Assembly: GCA_964391735.1 (NCBI GenBank)
Contig: CAYMNF010000024.1
Coordinates: 1 to 26,849, forward strand
Length of the DNA stretch: 26,849 nucleotides
Direction: 5' to 3'
DNA from: CAG-1031 sp964391735
GTDB taxonomy: Bacteria > Bacteroidota > Bacteroidia > Bacteroidales > Muribaculaceae
In this document: positions 16,715 through 23,801 of the stretch, one piece after another
Layout of the letters: each line of letters begins with the position of its first letter
How positions within the stretch are numbered: position 1 is the first letter of the stretch
Made by a program: the position numbers and the translations under genes
Notes under the pieces: model-generated
Database searches by the model: none
What the model was told of the DNA's origin: nothing
The model's input: only the letters and a program-made list of their open reading frames with translations

Positions 16715-17170
16715 TCAATTTTGGGAGCGGTCGATTTTTGGTAGCAGATGGGCGGCGTCTTTGCCGAAGTGTTGCAGCTCCCTTACAACAGTTGAGCTTA
16801 CCCATGCCAAAGCCGGGTCGGCCAATATAAATACGGTTTCAAGCCCCGAAATGTTTCGGTTGACGTCAGCAATTTTTCGTTCGTAGGCAAAATCTTGCTC
16901 ATCCCGCAATCCGCGCAGAAGGCAGGTAGCCCCATGCACAAGAGCGGCATCAACGGTTAACCCGGTGTATTCCACCACTGTGACACGCGGATTGGTGGCA
17001 TAGAGGCTCCTCAACTCCTCGGCGTGGAGGAGTGGCGCGGATGCATCCTTGTTCACGTTTACCCCAATGGCTATAACCACGCTGTCAAAAAGCCTGAGCG
17101 CACGTTCAACGATGTCTTGATGCCCGATGGTAAAGGGATTGAAGGAGCCTGCAAAGAATGCTTTTGACAT
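16715..17170 (-). CDS. coaD: Phosphopantetheine adenylyltransferase
   Basis: Catalyses the fourth step of coenzyme A synthesis: transfer of an adenylyl group from ATP to 4'-phosphopantetheine, giving dephospho-CoA. The 151-residue protein shows the nucleotidyltransferase signature FAGSFNPFTIGHQDIV with the T/HxGH motif (His17), the GVNVNKDA loop, LLRGLRDEQDFAYE that contacts the pantetheine arm, and the C-terminal VSSTVVREL that corresponds to the ISSS-x-VRE motif. Length and order are standard. It lies between parE (43 bp upstream) and the S41 protease (10 bp downstream), all on the minus strand, which fits one transcript of three unrelated housekeeping functions. Confidence 0.96.
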   Translation of the reverse strand: MSKAFFAGSFNPFTIGHQDIVERALRLFDSVVIAIGVNVNKDASAPLLHAEELRSLYATNPRVTVVEYTGLTVDAALVHGATCLLRGLRDEQDFAYERKIADVNRNISGLETVFILADPALAWVSSTVVRELQHFGKDAAHLLPKIDRSQN

Positions 17171-17213
17171 CTTATTCTCTAATTGTCAGTTGTTTAGCCT
17201 GTTTTTGCAAAAT

Positions 17214-19139
17214 TTATTCCTCAACAACCAGATTGTTGATGATGAAGTTTTGCCGTTGCGGGGTGTTTTGCCCCATGTAGAATTTCAGCACATCGGCCAC
17301 ATCATCCTCCTTGCGCAACTTCACACGGTCGGCACGCATGTCGGGCCCGATAAATGCCGCAAACTCCTCGGGGGATATCTCACCCAATCCTTTGAAGCGG
17401 GTAATCTCGGCGTTGTCCCCGAGGCGTGCAATGGAATCAAGGCGTTCCTGGTCGGTGTAGCAATAGAATACATCATCACGCGGCTGGCCGGCATCCTTTC
17501 CTTTGGCAGCTGAGCGGCGTTTAGAGGTCTTTTTGTTGCGCACACGGAACAGGGGTGTCTGCAACACATATACATGGCCTTTCTTTACCAGCTCAGGGAA
17601 GAACTGCAAAAAGAACGTCAGCAACAGCAGGCGTATGTGCATGCCGTCAACGTCGGCATCTGTGGCAATTATCACCTTGTTGTATCGCAAGCCGTCAAGC
17701 CCATCCTCAATGTTCAAGGCAGCCTGCAGCAGATTAAACTCATCGTTGGTGTACACAACCTTCTGGGTAAGGCCATAGGTGTTCAACGGTTTGCCGCGCA
17801 ACGAGAACACCGCCTGGGTCTCGACGTCACGTATTGTGGTTATCGACCCCGTGGCTGAGTCACCCTCGGTCAGGAATATTGATGATGCAAGTTTCTTCTC
17901 CTCGTCACCCTTTGAGTCGTTGAGGTGCACGTTGCAGTCCAGCAGCTTCTTGTTGTGCAGGCTTATCTTCTTGGCCTTCTCCCTGGCAACCTTAGTGATG
18001 CCCGCCATGGCTTTACGCTCACGCTCGCTGTCCTGGATTTTCTTCAGGATTACATCGGCAACATCCAGGTTGCGGTGCAGATAGTTGTCGAGTTCCTTTT
18101 TCAGGAAGTCGCCCACAAACTTTGCCACTGTGGGACCGTCGGCGCTGACATCGCGGCTGGTGAGCTTGGTCTTGGTCTGGCTCTCGAACAGCGGCTGGTC
18201 AACACGTATCGATAGGGCCGCAACCATACCGTTGCGAACATCGCCCGCCTCAAAGTTCTTCCCGAAATACTCTTTAAAGGTACGCGCCACAGCCTCTTTC
18301 AGGGCCGCCTGATGCGTGCCACCCATTATGGTATGCTGCCCGTTGACAAAGGTATAATACTCCTCTCCATATTGGTTGACGTGTGTCAGGGTTACCTCTA
18401 TCTCATCCCCTTTGAGGCGAATCGGCTGGTAGAGGGGGTCTTTGGTGATGTTGTCCTTGAGCAGGTCCAACAGGCCCCCGCGTGAGTGGAATTTGTCGCC
18501 GTTGAGGGTCAGCGTCAGCCCGGTGTTGAGGTATGAGTAGTTCTTCAATAAGGGCTCGATAAACTCCCGGCGGAACATAAAGCCCTTGAAGAGCTCGGCA
18601 TCAGGCGTAAAGGATATGAAGGTGCCGTCGGGGGCATCGGTAGGCTCCAGAGGGTAATCTTTCACCACCAGACCTTTCTCAAAGTCAACGCGCTTCATCT
18701 GCCCACCGCGGTATGATATTGCCGTAAACTTCTCTGAGAGGGCATTCACAGCCTTGACACCCACGCCATTCAGGCCCACGGTCTTTTTGAAGGCGCCATC
18801 GCTCTGATACTTGCCGCCGGTGTTGATCTGGCCCACGCAGGCAAGCACACTGCCCAGGGGTATACCGCGGCCATAGTCACGCACCGTCACAGAGGTATCG
18901 TCAACAGTAATGTCAATCTGCCGCCCGAACCCCATAAAATATTCATCAATAGAGTTGTCTACAACCTCCTTGATAAGAATGTAGATACCATCGTCAAAAT
19001 TTGTGCCGTCGCCAAGTTTGCCGATGTACATGCCCGGGCGCAAGCGCAGATGCTCACGCCAGTCCAGATGCACAATCTGGTCATCCTCATACTTCACAAC
19101 ATCGGGTTCTTGTCTCAAATCCTTCTCTTCTTGCGCCAT
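17214..19139 (-). CDS. parE: DNA topoisomerase IV subunit B
   Basis: ATPase subunit of topoisomerase IV, which with ParC decatenates daughter chromosomes. From the start at 19139 the product has 641 residues. It shows a GHKL ATPase domain (RLRPGMYIG at 32-40; KEVVDNSIDEY with Glu58 and Asn62; DYGRGIPLG; VGLNGVGVKAVNALS), a transducer domain, and a TOPRIM domain with LTEGDSATGSI and ATDADVDGMHIRLL. The EGDSA-x-GS form and the RGKPLN that follows fit ParE of Bacteroidales rather than GyrB. A longer reading to 19340 would overlap the neighbouring endonuclease gene with unrelated sequence, so MAQEEKDL is taken as the start; it leaves about 24 residues before the conserved DWREHLRLRPGMY. A -7 promoter element lies only 5 bp before this ATG, suggesting a leaderless or near-leaderless message. 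Confidence 0.93.
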   Translation of the reverse strand: MAQEEKDLRQEPDVVKYEDDQIVHLDWREHLRLRPGMYIGKLGDGTNFDDGIYILIKEVVDNSIDEYFMGFGRQIDITVDDTSVTVRDYGRGIPLGSVLACVGQINTGGKYQSDGAFKKTVGLNGVGVKAVNALSEKFTAISYRGGQMKRVDFEKGLVVKDYPLEPTDAPDGTFISFTPDAELFKGFMFRREFIEPLLKNYSYLNTGLTLTLNGDKFHSRGGLLDLLKDNITKDPLYQPIRLKGDEIEVTLTHVNQYGEEYYTFVNGQHTIMGGTHQAALKEAVARTFKEYFGKNFEAGDVRNGMVAALSIRVDQPLFESQTKTKLTSRDVSADGPTVAKFVGDFLKKELDNYLHRNLDVADVILKKIQDSERERKAMAGITKVAREKAKKISLHNKKLLDCNVHLNDSKGDEEKKLASSIFLTEGDSATGSITTIRDVETQAVFSLRGKPLNTYGLTQKVVYTNDEFNLLQAALNIEDGLDGLRYNKVIIATDADVDGMHIRLLLLTFFLQFFPELVKKGHVYVLQTPLFRVRNKKTSKRRSAAKGKDAGQPRDDVFYCYTDQERLDSIARLGDNAEITRFKGLGEISPEEFAAFIGPDMRADRVKLRKEDDVADVLKFYMGQNTPQRQNFIINNLVVEE

Positions 19140-19144
19140 ATCTG

Positions 19145-19152
19145 CAAAATTA
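19145..19152 (-). promoter_or_regulatory. Bacteroidota-type -7 element very close to the parE start codon
   Basis: On the minus strand TAATTTTG matches TAnnTTTG and ends 5 bp before the parE ATG. Transcription would begin at or within a base or two of the start codon. No full TTTG is found at -33. Confidence 0.4.
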
Positions 19153-19248
19153 GCAAAATTCCCCGAAATTTCCATTATCCCCCCACGCCACCCGCCCAAA
19201 AAAGGAGGTTGTAGGTTCCTGAAAAAGGTTGACTCGGTCGGAGGCTCC

Positions 19249-20433
19249 TCAAAGACGCAGGTTGTAAGTAATAGTTTCGGGGAATAGCAATGGCATACCC
19301 GTTTTCTTGATTTTGAAACTGTAGGTATCGCCATGTCCACTGGGTCTACTTAATAACAACTCAACAGTTATTATTCCTGCATCTAATAATATATCAAATT
19401 GGGGGATAATAGGATTGCGTGTATGTTCTATACTTCTATACCTGAAATATTCCTTCCCATCATGAATTTCGTTTTCAACCTCTATCCAAAAAGTTTCATG
19501 ATGTTTTTCACTTAATCTGGCATGAAGTAGTTGAAGCCCCCAAACAGCGACATCTTCAATTTTGCGACCGTAATGTTTTAACTCTAACCACTCCTTTACA
19601 AGTTCAAGATTTAATCCGAGTCCCTGTGCATTAGGTTGGTTACAACGAACGGTATTTTGATAAGTAAGACGGCCATCGCCACAATCGTACCCGTAAAGTT
19701 TCACAATTTCTCTCCCAGACTTAAGTTTGCTCAAGTTCCAATTTGGTGTCTGAGTAAACAATACATTTTTTTTGGAGGATCGTTTTTCTCTATGACTTTT
19801 TAATTCAATTCCTTTGTAATCAGGAGTTTTATTAGAGTTCTGAGGAATCCCAAGCATCGTTTCAATAGTGCGACCAATGCCAGTATCTGCAAGTACTTCT
19901 GATTCGAACCATCTGTAGGAATTTTGGCGGAAGAAATTGAGCAATTCTTCGCTGATTGAATTTGACACTTGGTAGAACTCTTTTATTAGATCTTTGAGAT
20001 GTGAATTATGTGAGGATGTAAATGTCGCTTCAACATCGCATGAAGATATATTGATAACATAGAACTGTCCATTTAAGATACAGATTGCATGTATATCATC
20101 TGCCTTAGAGAAATTCGCCAGTCCATATACCCATAGACGAGGGTCACCCTTTTTTGTAACAGGTCTATATAACGAGGTCGTGGTTTTCTTGGCCTCATAT
20201 CCATCAAGAATCACAGTTTTAATTAGTTGCTTATGGGCTGGCCCTTGGAGCTGATCCTCATAATTGTGTACGCCCTTCTCAAAAAAGAATGTACGCATTG
20301 GGGCAGTTGCATCCATAATGCCCTTCTTCAATCCCGTAGCGGTTACTTGCACGAGAGTAAATTCAACATTATGGTTCACCAAAAAGGCCATATTCTTTTT
20401 CTCAAATTGAGTAAAAGGACGCATGTGTATCAT
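19249..20433 (-). CDS. Type II restriction endonuclease, MvaI/BcnI-like, with large N-terminal region
   Basis: A 394-residue nuclease with a PD-(D/E)XK core of the MvaI/BcnI family. That family cuts CCWGG (MvaI) or CCSGG (BcnI) as a monomer that nicks one strand at a time. The core begins near residue 185 with GIGRTIETMLGI (Glu191) and holds the catalytic set in TPDYKGIELKSHR: Asp205, Glu210, Lys212. Further family-like segments follow (NWNLSKLKSG, WIEVENEI). MvaI and BcnI are about 240 residues, so roughly 180 residues at the N-terminus are extra; I recognise no domain there. The specificity cannot be read from sequence alone. It starts 3 bp after the methyltransferase stop; the start may be ATG 20433 or ATG 20424. 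Base composition is clearly AT-richer than the parE and gld genes on either side, a sign of horizontal acquisition. Confidence 0.82.
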   Translation of the reverse strand: MIHMRPFTQFEKKNMAFLVNHNVEFTLVQVTATGLKKGIMDATAPMRTFFFEKGVHNYEDQLQGPAHKQLIKTVILDGYEAKKTTTSLYRPVTKKGDPRLWVYGLANFSKADDIHAICILNGQFYVINISSCDVEATFTSSHNSHLKDLIKEFYQVSNSISEELLNFFRQNSYRWFESEVLADTGIGRTIETMLGIPQNSNKTPDYKGIELKSHREKRSSKKNVLFTQTPNWNLSKLKSGREIVKLYGYDCGDGRLTYQNTVRCNQPNAQGLGLNLELVKEWLELKHYGRKIEDVAVWGLQLLHARLSEKHHETFWIEVENEIHDGKEYFRYRSIEHTRNPIIPQFDILLDAGIITVELLLSRPSGHGDTYSFKIKKTGMPLLFPETITYNLRL

Positions 20434-20436
20434 AAT

Positions 20437-22323
20437 TCACAATTTGATATGTTTCAAGATAGTGTTTGCAATAGCTCTCGCCATAAGTGGAGGTACTGCA
20501 TTACCGACAAGTGTAAACTGCGGTATTTCAGACTTTCTTTTATTACCTCCGGTTTGTCTCTTGCCTTGAAAAACAAAGGAATCGTCAAATGATTGGAGAC
20601 GGGCCATTTCACGAACAGTCAGAGCTCTATGTGCCGAGTAATGTATAAAGTCATCAGGCATCGTTACCACAGTGGGACTTTGCCCTTTTGGGTTGAGAAC
20701 AGTGTAATTACGCTTATTAGAGTCAATGCCAAGTCGTTCTAACTCTGCCTTGCAATCAGAGTCATAAATGCCGTGTTTAGCAATGATTTCGAGTCGCTTT
20801 TTTACTTCTTCTTTCTGAGAACTTGTCTGGTGATTATAAAGAGCAGGATCTTCACAGAAAAGATTATTTTCTAAGTCCTCAATAGATTTTACGTAGAAAG
20901 GAGCAACGTCGAAGTTAAAACGATGTGACAATCTTCCAAGTTTCGACCATTCTGCAAATGTATGAGAGTTATCCTCGTTAGAGATATGACTTTCAACGTC
21001 ACGTTGACGGATCAGTGGCTCATATTCTTCTATCACTCTGCACTTACCATATTGAGTTTCCAGAGATCCATTACCAATAAAGTCCAAATCATGAAGAGCC
21101 TCGTATACCGTAACTTTCTCTCCCTCTGTGACCGTAGGTGGAATTTCATCGATTAAAGGTTGATCTTTTCTGCACCCAATGAATATTACCCGTTCTCGGT
21201 TTTGAGGAACACCAAAGTTTGCTGAATGAACTACAATTGGTTTCGCAACTCGATAAAGAATCAATTTGTCCAAGAGTATATTAAGTTCATTGGTTGAACC
21301 ACAACTTGTTGCATATTGCTGTATTACTTCTATAGTTTCATCGAGAGTAAATGAATAAAGTCGAATCATGTCTCGAAACTCATTAACCTCCTTTGAATTT
21401 GAATCAAATTTTTCAAACGTATCAAGGGCTGAAAGAATTGAGTTTATGATATTTGAATCATCAATCAAGGACAAGAAACTATTAAAGCCATTAACAAAGT
21501 AATCGTTATCTATGTCTGTTGAAGATTTTAGATTTATAACGGCATTTGATATAGTATTTCTTTCTTCTGATTGTCGAAGAAGATTGAGTCCATGCCGAAT
21601 TGTGGCAATGTGTATATTGGATTTACTGAGTCTATACTCAATTTTGCGAGTTATGTTGCGGAACTGATTTTCAATGAGGGTAAAAAAATCAGTAATTGCT
21701 TGATCTGAATTTTCTTCCAGACCAATCTCCATCTGTACTTTTTTAAGAATACAGTTTTTGACAAATTGAGATGCACTTTTAGAGAGCATTTTCTCAATAT
21801 AGATCATAAATTGAGGGATATTATTATCGTCTATTATAGAACGTATCTCGCGCATTATTGCATCCTTAAAATGACCTTTGTCTTTAGTAAGGAGGCCCTT
21901 TACGTTCTCCATAACGAAGTATTTTGGACGGAGAAGCCTTATAACGTTGAGATAATGTTGAAAAAGATTATCCCTTTTGTCGTACCTTTTCCGTCTACCC
22001 GAAAGACTGAAACTCTGACAACTTGGGCCTCCGGTAACAACATCTATTTCTTGACCATTTAATTGTTCAAGTAAACGAGAAGTGAAATCCGGAGCCATTA
22101 TGTCGCAGGTCAGGAACTTGGTGTCAAGACCTAATTGATGATTATATCTCACCCTATGGGTAAGTTCGCAATTCTCATTTATGTCACTGGCGAGAATAAA
22201 TTTAAAGTATTTATTCTTGGTAAAAGCTTGGAGAAATCCCTCGCTGATGCCCCCGGCTCCAGCGAATAAATCCAAGAATGTTACGGCCTTCTTCCCTTTA
22301 AGAAATTCTTTCCTCTCAGCCAT
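20437..22323 (-). CDS. DNA cytosine-C5 methyltransferase with large internal insertion
   Basis: Modification half of a type II restriction-modification pair: it transfers a methyl group from S-adenosylmethionine to C5 of cytosine. With the ATG at 22323 it has 628 residues. Motifs: I in FLDLFAGAGGIS (16-27); IV in VTGGPSCQSFS with catalytic Cys102, where the usual PPC is PSC; VI in FVMENVKG (Glu139); VIII in GVPQNRERVIFIG (371-383); then a target-recognition region, TVREMARLQSFDD (IX) and TLVGNAVPPLMARAIA (X). Between VI and VIII there are about 235 residues instead of about 40 in M.HhaI, so about 190 are inserted; they are helical and rich in Asn, Ser, Ile and Lys. A TTG two codons upstream is an alternative start. 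The gene is AT-rich relative to the host and lies just upstream of, and is surely cotranscribed with, the endonuclease gene. Confidence 0.9.
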   Translation of the reverse strand: MAERKEFLKGKKAVTFLDLFAGAGGISEGFLQAFTKNKYFKFILASDINENCELTHRVRYNHQLGLDTKFLTCDIMAPDFTSRLLEQLNGQEIDVVTGGPSCQSFSLSGRRKRYDKRDNLFQHYLNVIRLLRPKYFVMENVKGLLTKDKGHFKDAIMREIRSIIDDNNIPQFMIYIEKMLSKSASQFVKNCILKKVQMEIGLEENSDQAITDFFTLIENQFRNITRKIEYRLSKSNIHIATIRHGLNLLRQSEERNTISNAVINLKSSTDIDNDYFVNGFNSFLSLIDDSNIINSILSALDTFEKFDSNSKEVNEFRDMIRLYSFTLDETIEVIQQYATSCGSTNELNILLDKLILYRVAKPIVVHSANFGVPQNRERVIFIGCRKDQPLIDEIPPTVTEGEKVTVYEALHDLDFIGNGSLETQYGKCRVIEEYEPLIRQRDVESHISNEDNSHTFAEWSKLGRLSHRFNFDVAPFYVKSIEDLENNLFCEDPALYNHQTSSQKEEVKKRLEIIAKHGIYDSDCKAELERLGIDSNKRNYTVLNPKGQSPTVVTMPDDFIHYSAHRALTVREMARLQSFDDSFVFQGKRQTGGNKRKSEIPQFTLVGNAVPPLMARAIANTILKHIKL

Positions 22324-22441
22324 CGTCAATATTAGTAAAACTTCCGAGTAGGCAGACAGGCGACCAACCCTTTTGCGGCTACAAAGAAGCTCTTGAATAT
22401 GTTTTATATAGTCGTTACTTACAATGGAGGGTCATTTGTCT

Positions 22442-22491
22442 GCGCAAGCGCGTTTTATGTCGTAAAGTTACGAAATTATTTTAGATAATTT
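22442..22491 (-). promoter_or_regulatory. Cluster of inverted repeats over the likely methyltransferase promoter
   Basis: Three adjacent inverted repeats lie 120-170 bp upstream of the methyltransferase. They are GCGC-2-GCGC (22442-22451), TCGTAA-2-TTACGA (22460-22473) and AAATTAT-5-ATAATTT (22473-22491). On the minus strand the middle repeat contains TAACTTTA (22470-22463), one base off the TAnnTTTG -7 element. An operator overlapping the promoter is a reasonable guess; no regulator gene is seen in the module. Confidence 0.35.
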
Positions 22492-22530
22492 AATGTGACT
22501 TTTGTTCCGTTGATGGGTATGGGAAAATGG

Positions 22531-22564
22531 AGAGGCCCGGTCGATGGTGGGGGACCGGGCCTCT
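22531..22564 (-). terminator. Terminator hairpin of the gld operon
   Basis: A perfect 12-bp, very GC-rich stem (22531-22542 with 22553-22564) with a 10-nt loop lies 23 bp beyond the gldN stop. The T tract on the minus strand (TCCATTTT) is short but present; the hairpin may also block transcription toward gldN from the plus side. It separates the operon from the restriction-modification module. Confidence 0.7.
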
Positions 22565-22587
22565 TTGAAAACTGAAGTGATTAATGA

Positions 22588-23766
22588 TTATTTGCGGCGG
22601 TTGCGCACTGAGCGTGCAGCTGCCGGTTTTGCGTTCTGTGTTTTTGTTGCTTTGGGAGCGCGTGACTTGGGCGCACTCACTTTTTTCGTTGTCTTTTTGG
22701 CCTCACCGGTTGACTTTTTGCCGCGGCTCGTGCGCGTTGAGCGTGTTGTCTTGGCTTTGGGTTTCTCGGTGTCAACGGCTGTCGAGTCGTTGTCCTCGGC
22801 TACCTCTTCAGCGGCTGCGGCGGCTTCCTCGCGGGCCTCGCGGGCGGCTTTCAGCTCGTCAAGTGAGGGTACCCAAAGTTTGTCCTCAAAGCCGGTGAGG
22901 CTGCGCTGTATTGAGTCTTGGGCACGTGCCAGGGCTTCGGGCTCGGGGTACATCTGCATCAGCGACTGGTTGCGCAGGTTGCGGGTCTTGTAGATGTCTC
23001 CCTGATACATGCCCAGGGTGAAGTAGTCGTCATAGTTGCAGGTGGCGAGGTTGTTGTCGTCGCTGGTGAAGATGTTCTGGGGTTTGAGGTATGGGCGCAG
23101 GTCGTCCATCTTTACCCAGAACATGGGGTATTTCAAGGCCTCACCGCCAAAGTCACCGGCGCGTGACAGCACGGGGCAGATGGCCTCGATGCGTGTGCGC
23201 ATGCGGTTGCTGAGGCGGTCAAACTCCCACCGCTCGATGATGTAGTAGTTGAGGACCTCGGTGGCCGGCACATCACTGTCGTCAATCACAAACTTGGGGT
23301 TCTTCTCGGTTGACCCTTTGGCCGGGGTGTAGAGCACATGGAAACGGTCAAGCATATCTTTGACGTTGAGCCGATATTTGTCGGTAAAGAGCTCGCGGCC
23401 GTCAAGATACTCATACGCGTTTATCTGCCCGTTTGCCAGCAACCGCATAATGATGCGGAACAGGTTCTCCTGCCCGTCAATGGGCTCGTCGGGGAAGTAC
23501 AGAGGGGCATTCTGGGGTTTCGACAGGTCAAGCTGGCGATAGATTACCCGCATCCACTCCATGTCGGCATCAGAGACGGGGGTTGATTGCATGGACAGTT
23601 GCATGCGCTCGGTAACGTTTGACGAGGGGTCAACCGTGGCATTGCGCCGGTTGCGGTCGCCGCGGCGCGATACACCGCTTGACTCTGATGCATTGTCTTG
23701 TGCCCAAATGGTTCCGGCCAGCATAAGGGCCATCACCGGGAGCAGTATTTTACCTATGTATTTCAT
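22588..23766 (-). CDS. gldN: Gliding motility / type IX secretion protein GldN (PorN) with basic C-terminal tail
   Basis: Periplasmic subunit of the type IX secretion system; with GldK it forms the ring complex beneath the outer membrane and links to the GldL-GldM motor. The 392-residue product has a signal peptide (about residues 1-22, ending IWAQ). The conserved GldN domain spans about residues 60-300: DMEWMRVIYRQLDL, NAPLYFP, LFRIIMRLLANGQINAYEYLDG, YYIIERWEFDRLSNRM. After it comes an acidic, Ala/Glu-rich helix (about 303-334) and then a 58-residue tail (about 335-392) with 22 Lys or Arg and one acidic residue, resembling histone H1 tails. PorN of Porphyromonas gingivalis has about 360 residues, so the tail accounts for the extra length. 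It is the last gene of the operon, 35 bp after gldM. Confidence 0.92.
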   Translation of the reverse strand: MKYIGKILLPVMALMLAGTIWAQDNASESSGVSRRGDRNRRNATVDPSSNVTERMQLSMQSTPVSDADMEWMRVIYRQLDLSKPQNAPLYFPDEPIDGQENLFRIIMRLLANGQINAYEYLDGRELFTDKYRLNVKDMLDRFHVLYTPAKGSTEKNPKFVIDDSDVPATEVLNYYIIERWEFDRLSNRMRTRIEAICPVLSRAGDFGGEALKYPMFWVKMDDLRPYLKPQNIFTSDDNNLATCNYDDYFTLGMYQGDIYKTRNLRNQSLMQMYPEPEALARAQDSIQRSLTGFEDKLWVPSLDELKAAREAREEAAAAAEEVAEDNDSTAVDTEKPKAKTTRSTRTSRGKKSTGEAKKTTKKVSAPKSRAPKATKTQNAKPAAARSVRNRRK

Positions 23767-23801
23767 TGTGTGATGTGTCGTATCAGGTGTTGAGGGGATA
23801 A

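Noticed and set aside
19203..19266. Repeated AGGTTGTA at the downstream end of the restriction-modification module as an insertion scar
   Set aside because: Only 8 bp, both copies on the same side of the module, and no matching copy at the far end; chance is sufficient.
19140..19340. N-terminal extension of parE by 67 codons
   Set aside because: The extension has no ParE-like sequence, overlaps the endonuclease 3' end in another frame and contains a promoter element; the start at 19139 fits the family.
19249..22500. A wider defence island (controller protein, Vsr repair nuclease, toxin-antitoxin or other defence genes)
   Set aside because: Only the methyltransferase and endonuclease are present; the neighbours on both sides are housekeeping or secretion genes.
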